Of a DNA stretch of 64,000 nt, positions 50,669-54,922 are shown one piece after another. Source of the stretch: Bactericera cockerelli (lineage: Eukaryota > Arthropoda > Insecta > Hemiptera > Triozidae); assembly GCA_024516035.1 (NCBI GenBank), contig CM044957.1:46023933-46087932 (forward strand), in the 5' to 3' direction. Each line of letters opens with the position of its first letter. The stretch's first letter is position 1. Under the pieces are notes generated by a model that worked only from the letters and a program-made list of their open reading frames with translations, was not told the origin of the DNA and searched no databases. Made by a program: the position numbers and the translations under genes.

Positions 50669-52441
50669 CCGAGTTGAAGGCGTATCTGACTTATATTTAT
50701 TTTAATCCTGTTATTAATTTGGCTCTAAATACCCAGTTAATTTTGTTCCATTTATCTTTCTTTCAATATATTCTCAAGTTGTATTTATATGTTATTATAT
50801 TATGTTGATGGTTTTTCTTGTATTTAAAAATAAAGTGTAAATAAAATAAATAGTCGGGCTTGTGTTACACGATATTTTTATGGTTGAAGTAGAAAAAATT
50901 AGGTTATTAGGACTTCTCCTAATAACATTAAGATCTATAGAAAACATTAAGATCAAGTTGCTCTGAACCAAGCTTATGAAGTCTATCTTTACCTCTAACT
51001 AATAATATTTCTCATTTTATTTCTATCCTCAGTGATCTTAGACATGGACGAAGGAACCCTCTCTTTCCTGGTGTCTGTACCTCTATCTTAACCTCTATCT
51101 TAACCTCTATCTGTACCTCTATCTTTACCTCTATCTGTACCTCTATCTTTACCTCTATCTGTACCTCTAACTAATACTATTTCTTATTTGATTTCATTCC
51201 TCAGTGATCTTAGACATGGACGAAGGAACCCTCTCTTTCGTGGTGGACGGACAATATCTGGGCGTGGCCTTCCGCGGCCTGAAAGGCAGAAAACTGTATC
51301 CTATCGTGTCGGCCGTGTGGGGCCACTGTGAAATCACAATGAAGTACATCGGCGGACTAGATCGTAAGTATTATTATTATTAAAAAAGTTATCATATTTG
51401 TGTTAGCCACTTTTGTGATATCCCAACTAATGAAACTAACTTTACTAAATATCACAATGAAATACATTGGCGGACTAGATCGTGAGTATTAATAATAATA
51501 ACAAAACTCTTAAGTGGAAGATAACCACCAAGCGAGGTTAATGCTCAAAGCATTTTCTACCACCTAACCCTCTTCATTTATTAGTATGTGGTTACAAACT
51601 CAAATTAATGAGGAAAAAATTCATGCACTGGGTGGGATTCGAACCATCGGACCCCTACGCTACCTGAATTACCAGACTAGCGCGTTAAACACTTGACTAC
51701 CAGTGCACCAGACAACAAAAAGTTACACATATTATTATTATTCAATACTTTATTGGCAAACTATATAATACATACTGCAACACAGGACATGAAATAAAAA
51801 GAACTCATTAGAATAAAGGGTTAGTGAAGAAAGGGGTGAGGTTAAAGGCTGTAGCCTTGTAAGGGTTGACTAGATGACTAGTCTGTTTACAGTTCTCGAG
51901 CGAGACACTGGTCCTCTCCCTGTTTAACGTCCCGTAGTCAGAGTTCGCAACTTTATGGAGAAAAAAATGTTGTTGTTTGGAAACCGGAGTTAGTTACAAC
52001 AATTAATAATTGTTTTAACTAACATAAATGATCAGCATAGCCATCCAGAACTCTTATGCTCTGGATGTGCTGTTTTATATTCTGTAATTTGCATAACTAT
52101 ATTAATCATTTGAATAAAAAATATTGGTCTAGCCATTCAAGAGGAAATGTTTCTTGCATCCTCGGTTCCCTTCCAGAAGGACGTTCCCTAGGAGAAGTAT
52201 TTTATATTTAAAAATAAAACATGAATTATTTTTCTAAAAGAATCCACTTGAATAGCACATATTAATCATAGTCCGCTTCTGCTCCGTTTCAGCCGAGCCC
52301 CTGCCGCTCATGGACCTCTGCCGACGCGTCATCCGACAGAAAGTCGGCAAGCAGAGGCTCGAGGAGCGTATCACCGACCTCAACCTACCTCAGGCCATGA
52401 TCACGTATCTACTGTACAGGGACCGCACGGATCTCAGATAA
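11185..52441 (+). CDS. gus: gustavus (SPSB family SPRY/SOCS-box protein), seven-part join
   Basis: Join 11185-11195, 34507-34700, 43686-43867, 46716-46901, 50313-50457, 51205-51363, 52293-52441: 1026 bases, exactly 342 codons with stop, all junctions GT-AG and in phase. The conserved protein starts at ATG 34682 (MGQKIS) and is 279 residues, about the usual length for the family. From that start, residues 8-67 are the N-terminal region, about 68-230 the SPRY domain and 231-279 the SOCS box. The ligand-pocket residues known from GUS bound to its DINNN peptide are present: R76 and P78 (HRHPVAQ), T110 (RGTHAVVG), Y128 (HSVGY) and W216-G217 (VWGH). Known role of the family: substrate receptor of a Cullin-5/Elongin BC ubiquitin ligase; in flies it binds Vasa and affects germ-plasm Vasa localisation. 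The first coding exon is inferred only from frame and splice sites. Confidence 0.93.
11249..11720 (+). repeat. About 170-base tandem repeat just after gus exon 1
   Basis: Three units sharing AAAATTGTTCTGCCC / GTGATATAATAA / CATTTATTTACCTA / ATCTATGATCTTTTTCTACC. Confidence 0.7.
12553..12668. mobile_element. Family E MITE
   Basis: Imperfect inverted ends (GGTGGCGCCGCGAGTTACG / CGTAACTCGGGTGCAGCC) around GTACGGCAATGCCTCACTG and GTAGAGTAGGGTTAGG. Confidence 0.75.
12742..13027 (-). mobile_element. SINE C interrupted by a family L MITE
   Basis: Family C tail (TATTTATTCTGCCTGATTAA) at 12742-12770 and the rest at 12903-13027, ending in a tRNA-like head (CTTTACCACAGAGCTAGCGG). Confidence 0.8.
12771..12902. 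mobile_element. Tourist-like MITE (family L), nested
   Basis: 132 bases, ends GGGCGAAATTAATAGAC and TTATTTTCGCCC, TAA duplication on both sides. The interior (TAAGCGTCGGTTTTCCCTAT, GACTTAGCGCCACAGAGG) is nearly the same as the 59635 copy. Confidence 0.88.
13662..13788 (-). mobile_element. SINE J
   Basis: GAGGCTAGGGTAGGCCCCGA, GTTTCGAACCCAG, AGGTCAAGGTGACTACC. Confidence 0.72.
14090..14360 (+). mobile_element. 5S rRNA-derived SINE (family D), full length
   Basis: The first about 110 bases resemble 5S rRNA: GCCAGCGTCGATGG, TTGAATACACCGGTTC, CACCGAAGTTAAGC, AGACTTGGATGGGTGACC. The body continues with CCCACTCAGGCTGGGTGAGG and TTCCTGCGAATGGAGGG and ends in poly(A). A perfect AAGGGCTGGTGA target duplication flanks it (14078-14089 and just after the A-run). 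The element begins exactly at the first base of the 5S-like sequence, as expected for an RNA polymerase III transcript with an internal promoter. Confidence 0.92.
14758..15001 (-). mobile_element. Non-autonomous Helitron
   Basis: On the - strand it starts TCTCTATATATGAAAC and ends GGGCAAACGGCTAG, between A and T. A hairpin (CCCGT...ACGGG) lies 11 bases before the CTAG end. The interior has no ORF of note. This matches Helitron ends but has no duplicated target, as expected. Confidence 0.8.
15504..15865 (+). mobile_element. SINE B with duplicated head and duplicated tail
   Basis: Two tRNA-like heads (15515, 15613) are followed by one body and two tail ends (TATTAACCTCGCCTGGTGG and TATTAACCTCGCCTGATGG). 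Confidence 0.8.
16110..16325 (-). mobile_element. SINE B
   Basis: Complete, ending in head sequence CTTAACCACTTGACTACCAA. Confidence 0.85.
16656..16727. mobile_element. Family E MITE, truncated
   Basis: GATGTATGGCAATGCCTCGA to TTGCCATGCCTG. Confidence 0.7.
16970..17178 (+). mobile_element. 5S-derived SINE (family D), 5'-truncated
   Basis: Begins at TCTCGTCCTATCACTAAAAT, continues GACTTGGATGGGTGACC and the full body to CGACGTTAAACCACAAAAA. Confidence 0.85.
17981..18066 (-). mobile_element. SINE A, truncated
   Basis: Tail and middle only (ATCACTTTCGTGATATCACA to CTGAAACCGGGACTC); the head is lost before a family B SINE. Confidence 0.75.
18118..18317 (+). mobile_element. SINE B
   Basis: Nearly complete, directly after a truncated SINE A. 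Confidence 0.83.
18310..18475. mobile_element. Family G repeat, left part, cut by the palindromic element
   Basis: ATATAAGAGAACTCAAGGGA to CAGGTTTCTCTTATA; its partner is at 20635. Confidence 0.65.
19143..19268 (-). repeat. Family H dispersed repeat
   Basis: CTTGGTTCTGGGGGCCCTTG to CATTCACGATGACGCCACC, present in the left arm but not the right arm of the palindrome, so it arrived later. Also at 35110-35228 (opposite strand) and partly at 30097-30150. Type unknown. Confidence 0.7.
19484..19657 (-). mobile_element. 5S-derived SINE (family D) inside the palindromic element
   Basis: Reverse complement of head and body (CTCGCTGGACGTTGCTTAAC, TTCGGTGATCC). Lies in the unpaired centre of 18476-20634. 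Confidence 0.82.
20635..20710. mobile_element. Family G repeat, right part
   Basis: TATAAAAGAGATTATTTTCC, GACCTGGGAATAGTTCTTC. Confidence 0.65.
20731..20873 (-). mobile_element. SINE A
   Basis: Complete copy, followed by (TTA)n. Confidence 0.83.
21000..22850. other. Intronic sequence, no gene seen
   Basis: Apart from the short repeats noted, AT-rich with GAAGAAAC and GGAACAGAAGATCCAAGG duplications; short ORFs lack recognisable domains. Confidence 0.5.
21370..21560 (+). repeat. Short internal repeats, shared with 23900-24110
   Basis: TTTTCTGTGATCTTCTATGC and CCAGATACCTTCTATG recur; the block TATTTTCCATCTTGCTATTG is also at about 23985. Confidence 0.65.
22855..22995 (+). mobile_element. SINE A
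   Basis: Starts TCTCAGTAGCTTGATCGATA, B-box region GGTTTGAAGTCC, ends AACACAAATTTGATAAC. Confidence 0.83.
23197..23295 (+). mobile_element. SINE B, head half
   Basis: GTAGTCGAGTGGTCAAGGTG to CATGAATTTCTCCTCGC. Confidence 0.75.
23487..23790 (+). repeat. About 27-base tandem repeat, about 11 units
   Basis: GTAGTCATCACTAGCAACTA followed by TTACATT, variable. Confidence 0.92.
24240..24345 (+). mobile_element. Possible diverged SINE A head
   Basis: ACCGACCTCAGTG, then TCAGTAGCTCGATCGAGAAG and GGTGGTTCGAGTCCC, with no recognisable tail. Confidence 0.5.
24350..25500. other. Intronic sequence, no feature seen
   Basis: Nothing repeated within the window and no coding signal beyond short open frames. 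Confidence 0.45.
25504..26090 (+). repeat. 54-base tandem repeat interrupted by SINE I
   Basis: GGATAGGGTGGCCCTCGCCA units at 25508, 25562, 25616, then after the SINE at 25977 and 26030. Confidence 0.92.
25665..25963 (+). mobile_element. SINE I with tRNA-Gly-like head and poly(A)
   Basis: GATTAGCTCAGTGGTTAAGC, CTTGCCATGCGG and GGGTTCGATCCCC resemble tRNA-Gly(GCC). The body ends AAAAAAGGCTGTGAAACACT and poly(A). AAGTATTC flanks both ends. It interrupts a 54-base minisatellite. Confidence 0.88.
26308..26390 (-). mobile_element. 5S-derived SINE (family D), body fragment
   Basis: GGTTCTACCCTCCATTTGCT and AGTCAGCCTGGGTTCC only. Confidence 0.6.
26391..27870. other. Intronic sequence, no feature seen
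   Basis: AT-rich, several homopolymer T tracts, no supported gene. Confidence 0.45.
27874..28081 (-). mobile_element. 5S-derived SINE (family D)
   Basis: From TTTAACGTCGCTTTCAACTG (end) to GTGCCATCGACGCTGGC (head). Immediately followed by a family A SINE. Confidence 0.88.
28099..28244 (+). mobile_element. SINE A
   Basis: Complete copy directly after a 5S-derived SINE. Confidence 0.85.
28632..28703 (-). mobile_element. SINE C, tail only
   Basis: TATTTATACTGCCCGATTAG and CCCATTATTCCAGCAGTAAG. Confidence 0.7.
28813..29040 (+). mobile_element. 5S-derived SINE (family D)
   Basis: Head CCAGCGTTGGAGTCGATGG with a small internal duplication, CACCGAATCTAAGCAATGTC, then body to an A-rich end. Confidence 0.87.
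29141..29357. mobile_element. Foldback MITE, about 217 bases
   Basis: Arms GATGCATTAAGTTAGCAG / CTGCTAACTTAATGCATC. About 90 bases each side pair through CGGATTTTCATGAAACC and GTACAAGTGCCGTTCCCGAG. TCTTGA occurs on both flanks, a possible duplication. Confidence 0.8.
29365..29580 (-). repeat. Low-copy repeat, inverted partner at 31705
   Basis: Shares TCGCCAGGAATTTCCTGC and GTTCTTCTTGT and a CCGTGTGG block with 31705-31905 in opposite orientation. Both can be read as SRQEFPA in translation; function unknown. Confidence 0.55.
30097..30150 (-). repeat. Family H fragment
   Basis: TGGTTCTGGGGGCCCTTGTC and a short related tail. Confidence 0.5.
31265..31560. repeat. Family Q-like repeat with triplicated end
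   Basis: TCTTAACTCTAATCTTG / CCAAAATAATTACATGAAA occurs three times (about 31385, 31445, 31500). Confidence 0.6.
31705..31905 (+). repeat. Low-copy repeat, partner of 29365
   Basis: See the 29365 entry; ends are not definable by eye. Confidence 0.55.
32110..32215 (-). mobile_element. tRNA-derived SINE head (C-like)
   Basis: TGGCTGGGATCGAACCCACG and CTTGACCACTGACTGAGC. Confidence 0.55.
32218..32412. mobile_element. Foldback MITE (family N)
   Basis: GTAGCCCATTCCAGAAACAC at left and GTGTTTCTGGAACGAGCCAC at right. Confidence 0.75.
32485..32728. repeat. (GA)n / (GT)n microsatellite
   Basis: Long GAGA tracts with GTGT and GTGAGTGA segments. Confidence 0.98.
32945..33058. mobile_element. Family L MITE, degenerate and 3'-truncated
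   Basis: Shares GACTTAGCGCCACAGAGG and flanking sequence with the other two copies but lacks the right terminal repeat. Confidence 0.75.
33985..34250 (+). repeat. Two partial copies of gus exon 2's 5' end with its acceptor
   Basis: TTTGTTGTGTCCCCAG followed by GTACAAGA occurs at 34040-34063 and 34197-34220, as well as at the real exon (34491-34514). Pieces of the exon start (GTAGTGGCGGAGG) are at about 33997. A family B SINE tail (about 34100-34175) sits between them. Confidence 0.8.
34100..34178 (+). mobile_element. SINE B tail between copies of a gus exon edge
   Basis: GGTTAGGTGGTAGAAATTGC to CTAAAGAGTGTTATTATTT. Confidence 0.75.
34507..34700 (+). CDS. gus: gus exon 2, contains the conserved MGQKIS start
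   Basis: Acceptor TGTCCCCAG ends at 34506 and donor GTGAGT starts at 34701; phase 2 in, phase 1 out. Codons up to 34681 give a Ser/Arg/His-rich extension (RYKSSSGGG...[11 protein letters not shown]). ATG 34682 starts the family-conserved MGQKIS. Both edges of this exon have extra copies nearby (34040, 34197, and 34781-34945). The first 175 bases may be 5' UTR if translation begins only at 34682. Confidence 0.8.
34743..34945 (+). repeat. Tandem partial copies of gus exon 2's 3' end with its donor
   Basis: After the real donor at 34701, units resembling GACAGAAGATATCAAGTGAG recur at about 34781-34800, 34836-34855 and 34908-34925. They are mixed with ATTGAGTAGG pieces, and the first copy also repeats GCATCACC-type sequence from inside the exon. 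Several keep a potential GTGAGT donor. Confidence 0.8.
35110..35228 (+). repeat. Family H dispersed repeat
   Basis: Reverse complement of the 19143 copy, about 119 bases, immediately before the 37-base minisatellite. Confidence 0.7.
35231..35458 (+). repeat. 37-base minisatellite (family M), about six units
   Basis: GACTGCTGGTCTACTCCCTG then TTTATAGTCCCCCAG, repeated. Confidence 0.93.
35690..36275 (+). repeat. About 88-base repeats surrounding more family M units
   Basis: TTCTTCCTCTTCCATTCTGG / AACCATTGTCTGAATTC units at 35692-35812 and 36030-36275. Between them, 35830-35995 holds four 37-base family M units. Confidence 0.88.
36328..36375 (+). mobile_element. SINE B tail fragment
   Basis: TTTAACCTCGCGCCTGGTGG and CTTCCACTATTGGGTC. 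Confidence 0.5.
36495..36558 (-). mobile_element. 5S-derived SINE (family D), short body fragment
   Basis: GGGAGTTTTACCCTCCATTC and nearby sequence. Confidence 0.55.
36594..36681. mobile_element. Family E MITE, left end lost
   Basis: GATGTACGGCAATGCCTCAT to GTCGTAACTCGGGTGCAGCC. Confidence 0.75.
36691..36825 (+). mobile_element. SINE A, first bases lost
   Basis: Begins at CATTAATCGATTAGGCGGCG; rest intact. Follows a family E MITE. Confidence 0.8.
37087..37214 (-). mobile_element. SINE A, internal deletion
   Basis: The tail block runs ATATCACTCGCTTCAC, lacking about 14 bases of other copies. Confidence 0.8.
37490..37622 (-). mobile_element. SINE B, deletion in head
   Basis: Body and a shortened head (GGTGGGATGCGTTAACCACT). 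Confidence 0.7.
37758..37842 (-). mobile_element. SINE B, head only
   Basis: GCGGTGGAATTCGAATCAAC to TTGACTACCAATGCA. Confidence 0.7.
37965..38300 (+). repeat. Variable tandem repeat of about 70-120 bases, four units
   Basis: GAACAAATTTCGGCTTCACT, TTAACCTCG and GGTTCCCAAACTA recur. Confidence 0.85.
38399..38485 (+). mobile_element. SINE A, degenerate 3' part
   Basis: ATCGATGGTTCGAGTTGTGA to AACACAAATTTGATAAC. Confidence 0.6.
38908..38992 (+). mobile_element. LINE 3' tail (family F-like)
   Basis: GGTTTGATGGCAGAGATTGC, AATAAGCACGCCCTTTGTC. Confidence 0.7.
39162..39305 (-). mobile_element. SINE A
   Basis: Complete copy. Confidence 0.85.
39541..39742 (-). mobile_element. LINE 3' tail (family F variant)
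   Basis: Same variant as 49682. Confidence 0.8.
40196..40280 (+). mobile_element. SINE J head
   Basis: TAGTCACCGTGGCAGAGTGA, GGTCCGATTCCCAGC. Confidence 0.75.
40281..41446. other. Intronic AT-rich sequence with a diverged direct repeat
   Basis: ACTACACCATCCATG...GCATTAACTTTACTACC (about 40325) is echoed at about 40555, either side of a SINE I tail. Confidence 0.45.
40484..40548 (+). mobile_element. SINE I, 3' end with poly(A)
   Basis: GATTCATGGCTACGAAATAA, AAGGCTGTGAAACACTC and a 20-A run. Confidence 0.75.
41447..41654. mobile_element. Family G repeats, two copies
   Basis: AAGATATAAGAGAACTGGG, AATATAAGAGAACCATTTCC, GGAGTTCTCTTATATAAGG. Confidence 0.65.
41655..41822 (+). mobile_element. 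LINE 3' tail (family F variant)
   Basis: GGGTTGGGTGGAAGACATTG to CTAATAAAGCATAATAATA. Confidence 0.82.
42619..42785. mobile_element. Foldback MITE (family N)
   Basis: About 60-base inverted ends: GTAGCCCGTTCCATAGACAC and AGAGTCTCTGGAACGGGCTAC, with TTTCAACTGTCACAC / GTGTGACAGTTGAAAC inside. Confidence 0.8.
42818..42895. mobile_element. Family G fragment
   Basis: CTATAAGAGAAAGTAGTCGC, TATACGAGAAATAGTTTC. Confidence 0.5.
42941..43432 (+). repeat. 43-base minisatellite, about eleven units
   Basis: GGCGCCAATCCGCCCAGCAC then TCTGTTTTATATTTATGTC. Open reading frames run through it in three frames only because the unit lacks stops. Confidence 0.95.
43500..43670 (+). repeat. 58-base repeat, three units, abutting gus exon 3 acceptor
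   Basis: TTTTTGGCGCCAATCCGCCG, ATGCTAATCCTAATTCTCGC then AG. Related to the 43-base array upstream. Confidence 0.93.
43686..43867 (+). CDS. gus: gus exon 3 (pre-SPRY region)
   Basis: It encodes [10 protein letters not shown] through [20 protein letters not shown] and the end of the region at SLNIFVK, the hallmark stretch before the SPRY domain in GUS/SPSB proteins. Acceptor CGCAG ends at 43685; donor GTAAGT starts at 43868. A second in-frame acceptor (TTCTCGCAG ending 43670) would add five residues. The family start MGQKIS-x-GVKTV favours 43686. GC-rich codons contrast with the AT-rich surroundings. Confidence 0.92.
43872..44060 (-). mobile_element. LINE 3' tail (family F) abutting gus exon 3 donor
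   Basis: Family F, sense: GGGTTGGGTGGAAGAGATTG, CCCCGCCCTTTAGTTAGGAC, AT-rich stretch, AATAAAGTGTAAATAAATAA. This is the 3' end of a non-LTR retrotransposon, repeatedly 5'-truncated. Here its reversed (TTTA)n tail starts at intron position 5-6. Confidence 0.82.
44401..44604 (-). mobile_element. SINE C (tRNA-derived)
   Basis: Sense: TCCCGGTAGC...GGTTCGAAACCCAGCCGGGA, then CATTTGGGATTTTTACCACA, AATAATACGTCTTGGGC and GGGCAGTATAAATA with (TAA)n. Complete. Confidence 0.85.
44898..45229 (+). repeat. CTATC / AACTAACTCAT minisatellite, left part
   Basis: About 15 variable units of roughly 20 bases (CATCTATCTATCTATCAACTAA type), interrupted by the hAT element. Confidence 0.9.
45230..46406. mobile_element. 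hAT-type DNA transposon, non-autonomous (1.18 kb)
   Basis: Terminal inverted repeats CAGTGCCGGATTA / TAATCCGGCACTG and a perfect 8-base duplication TATATCTA (45222-45229, 46407-46414). TIR sequence and 8-base duplication are those of hAT elements. Its left about 80 bases recur internally at about 45543-45630. No transposase-like ORF; the longest stretch (45980-46168) has no recognisable domain. It sits inside the CTATCTATCAACTAACTCAT array in gus intron 3. Confidence 0.9.
46407..46482 (+). repeat. CTATC / AACTAACTCAT minisatellite, middle part
   Basis: Continuation of the array to the right of the hAT element, before the LINE tail. Confidence 0.85.
46483..46671 (-). mobile_element. LINE 3' tail (family F)
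   Basis: Uninterrupted copy; shows the empty site of the Helitron at 62300. Lies just upstream of a gus exon. Confidence 0.85.
46672..46698 (+). repeat. CTATC / AACTAACTCAC array, last unit before a gus acceptor
   Basis: A final unit follows the LINE tail and ends about 17 bases before the acceptor of the exon at 46716. Confidence 0.7.
46716..46901 (+). CDS. gus: gus exon 4 (SPRY domain, first part)
   Basis: 62 codons, phase 0 on both sides, from [14 protein letters not shown] to [10 protein letters not shown]. It holds the pocket residues R, P, T and Y named in the gene entry. The acceptor (CTCCTCCCCGCAG) ends at 46715; donor GTAAGC starts at 46902. The intron just upstream is a LINE tail followed by a CTATCTATCAACTAACTCA-type array reaching to within about 20 bases of the acceptor. 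Confidence 0.95.
47339..47473 (+). mobile_element. SINE A
   Basis: Nearly complete, in gus intron 4; tail CACGACAATGATATGATAAC is shortened. Confidence 0.82.
48012..48110 (-). mobile_element. SINE C, head half
   Basis: GATAACTTGTCATGTCCCGG to TTTACCACTGAGCTACCGAG. Confidence 0.8.
48578..48785 (+). mobile_element. SINE C
   Basis: Complete, ending (TTA)n. Confidence 0.87.
49027..49520 (+). mobile_element. SINE I split by a LINE tail
   Basis: Head to GTGCGCTCGTGTT at 49186; body resumes at about 49367 (CGTGTTCACCCAGTACG) and ends AAAAGGCAGTGAAAAAC. CGTGTT is duplicated around the insert. Confidence 0.8.
49188..49362 (-). mobile_element. LINE 3' tail (family F) inside SINE I
   Basis: Close to the 46483 copy, with CGTGTT duplicated at the target. 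Confidence 0.85.
49562..49933. mobile_element. Foldback MITE (family N) split by a LINE tail
   Basis: Left arm at 49562-49640, right arm at about 49870-49933 (GAGTGTTTCTGGAACGGGCT); family F insert between. Confidence 0.78.
49682..49862 (-). mobile_element. LINE 3' tail (family F variant) inside a MITE
   Basis: TATGCTTTATTAGGTAAGAC variant; interrupts a family N element. Confidence 0.83.
50313..50457 (+). CDS. gus: gus exon 5 (SPRY domain, middle)
   Basis: Encodes [21 protein letters not shown] and YPTLLKPDE to VPDKFL, matching the GUS/SPSB core. Acceptor TTTGATTTCAG ends at 50312 (phase 0); donor GTGAGA starts at 50458 (phase 1). Confidence 0.95.
50965..51180 (+). repeat. Minisatellite with a partial copy of gus exon 6 and its acceptor
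   Basis: An ACCTCTATCTGT/TTT array (51078-51175) follows a segment at 50970-51075. That segment matches the region around the true acceptor 172 bases further on (TCCTCAG, then TGATCTTAGACATGGACG). Confidence 0.85.
51205..51363 (+). CDS. gus: gus exon 6 (SPRY domain, C-terminal part)
   Basis: Encodes [40 protein letters not shown] and YIGGLD. Acceptor ATTCCTCAG ends at 51204; donor GTAAGT starts at 51364. Partial copies of its first about 40 bases plus acceptor lie 172 bases upstream, and a copy of its last about 35 bases plus donor lies 122 bases downstream. Confidence 0.95.
51384..51495 (-). repeat. Truncated SINE A followed by a partial copy of exon 6's end
   Basis: 51384-51449 is the tail part of a family A SINE (- strand). 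51450-51495 repeats the last bases of gus exon 6 (ATCACAATGAAATACATTGG) and its donor GTGAGTATTA, with synonymous-looking changes. Confidence 0.8.
51504..51709 (-). mobile_element. SINE B in gus intron 6
   Basis: Complete copy just after the duplicated exon edge. Confidence 0.85.
52293..52441 (+). CDS. gus: gus terminal coding exon (SOCS box)
   Basis: Encodes [19 protein letters not shown] to [12 protein letters not shown] and stop TAA at 52439-52441. The LCRRVIR segment fits the Elongin-BC box and the LNLPQ segment sits where the Cullin-5 box is expected. Acceptor CCGTTTCAG ends at 52292. Confidence 0.95.
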
Positions 52442-53640
52442 TACCCTCTCCTCGTGTATTTATTACTTGTAACACTCTGTAGATATTTTGTGATTGTAAA
52501 ATTCATCTGACTGAAAATCGTAACTATAAATTGTTACAGCCGTATGTATGAACAGAAAACGCGCCGTCTGAGCATGGTCTGAAGCATGATTTCCTTTAAT
52601 AGTATTGGCCACAATACCTTGCTTGAGACATTGCTCAGACAAAATTCGCTGTTCATTTTAATACGGGTGTTAATGTCTGGATCCCCGCCCACTTCTTTGA
52701 GTTTTACTTGGTAACGATGTTCAGGCCTTCCTGACCGAGAGACTAGTGTGAACGTTTCACAAGTTGGACCCTGTATGGAGGTTTTGAGCATATTGACAAT
52801 TTCCCTTCTTGCAAGAAGGTTGCGTCAGTGTTGAAAATCATACGTTTGTGCTGCAGATCAACAGTTTCTAATGATTTACACATGCATGTATGATTAATTG
52901 ACAACATTATCGTTATTTATTTAAAGTCAAATTAATTATTTATTTTTTGTTTCTTTTAACACTTAATATTTGATTTTCGTTTATGAAGACGAGAATTTTA
53001 TTGTTATTTAAAATGACTTCTATGTGAATTCTTAAAAGAAAGTTTTCTTGTTTTGTTTTGAAGACGATCTAATGCTTAGTGCCCGTGTAATATATAATAT
53101 TTCACCCTAACACAATCAACGTAGAACTTTCTCACAATATTTCATTCAAAAGAAGTTTATCTCGCAAACACTTATTTCTCATCTCTGTAATGATTACTGT
53201 CTCATGAGTTTGCTTTCCACAGCTTTATTTATATTACCGAGTTTATGTTTATCCCTTCCCATTTTCCGGAAGAGTTATACCTAGATGAATTGAGTGTACC
53301 CTCAAGTTTACATATTGTAAAATAATAAAATAAACCAAGTCAGCAATACTTTTATATTACAGAAACAACAATATTGACCGATGGATCTCGCCATGTATTT
53401 TTAATATTAAAATAATACTAACGTGTTCTAACAATTTTCTTTTTCTAATTGGTTTTTGTGTATAATTTTCTCTTTTTAATTTTTTTATTATAAACTTTTT
53501 TTCGCTTTATCTCTGAAAAGTGTACAAATATCGTTTATTTTCTTGTTTTGTATATTTTTTATACCATATTAAAAGTAGCTGTCGCTTTGAATGTTGTAAT
53601 CTAGAGGATTTGTTTTGAAAATAAATAGGCACCGAAATCA
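52442..53640 (+). other. gus: gus 3' untranslated region
   Basis: About 1.2 kb of AT-rich sequence after the stop, almost free of the repeats that fill the introns. AATAAA-type polyadenylation signals occur at about 53324 and about 53620; the latter is followed by ordinary sequence, so either could end the mRNA. Confidence 0.55.
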
Positions 53641-53728
53641 AGTGTGGAAAACTTCTTGGACTTTTTGGATTTTGTAATTATTCAGATATTCTCCCTGATA
53701 CTTCCTAATAGCGAGCTAGCAGGACCTC

Positions 53729-53875
53729 GTTTCAGAAAGCACTCTCTTTCAAATTACCCAATTTTTCGTTCAAAAACGCACTCTAAATATATTATTAATG
53801 ATTTTTTTTAAACGAAATTTGACGGTTGACAGGGAGATTTTAAGAGTGAGAGTGCTATCTGTAATGAGAGGCTAC
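53729..53875. mobile_element. Foldback MITE, diverged family N
   Basis: GACCTCGTTTCAGAAAGCAC with GAGTGCTATCTGTAATGAGA; interior GTTCAAAAACGCACTC. Confidence 0.6.
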
Positions 53876-54364
53876 CTTTTATAGACAGTATTTCCATCAT
53901 TCTCAAAAAATTGAGTCAACTCTGGCAAATGTGTATTTTCTGTTGTATAGTTGTTATATCACTAATCACGATCAACGTAATAATTTATATCTTAATTTAT
54001 ATTTGGTCAACCCATGTGCTTATACAATATTATAAATACAATAGATTACGAATGAGAAAATTACATTTGAAGAATTGAAATTATTGACCCGCCCATTTAT
54101 TTATGAACTGCTTTATCAAAAAATAATTTGCTACAGAAATCGGTATTAGGTATGTATTGTATATGATGAACATTTAACATTTATACAAAGTATGTATGGT
54201 TTTATTTGTGGTGAAGCACAAGGCCTCTTTCACAATTTTTGTGGGTAGCGCAGCATTACTAAGAGCCTCCTTTACATTTCGAATTATTCTATTACATTAA
54301 CTTCTTTTTACTCTGGTAATCCCGCCACTGGTCGTTACTCATACAAGTAACTACTCATTTTTCC

Positions 54365-54493
54365 TTACGAGGTATGAGTGGACCCCAAACATCCAAGTAC
54401 AGAGCAGAAAAATTTATGCACCGCTGGGGATCGAACCCAGGTCACCGTGCGTGCAATGCCCATCGCGCTAACTCACTCTGCCACGGTGACTAC
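54365..54493 (-). mobile_element. SINE J
   Basis: Matches the 40196 head and shares CCAAGTACAGAGCAGAAAAA with the 13662 copy. Confidence 0.8.
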
Positions 54494-54699
54494 CCATTTA
54501 TTTAAAGAATCGTTCGGGAGCTGGCAGAGAAGAAATTTCACTTCACAAAGTACTTAAGGTTTGATGTAGAAAGAATTTTAAGATTAAGATATTTTAGCTG
54601 CTGCAGATGGGATGTTGAAAATGTTGGCAGTGGGTTATTCTGTGATTAAGTAGGCGGGGACAACGGAGCATCCTATAGCCCAGACCCTGGTACCTGAAC

Positions 54700-54922
54700 T
54701 ATTTTTTTGTCTCGGTTGCTCAGTGGTAAATGCGGCACTGTGTGAATCCAAAGATTCCAGAGGTCGCGGGTTCGAAACCCAGCCTGGACAAGACAAGTTT
54801 TCCTCCCAGTTCGAATTTTTACCACATAATAATACGTCTTGGGTTTACCGCTGGAGTAATGGGACTTACCTAATAGTCTTAATCGGGCAGTATAAATAAG
54901 GTGATATTATTATTATTATTAT
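54700..54922 (+). mobile_element. SINE C
   Basis: Complete, ending (TTA)n. Confidence 0.87.
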
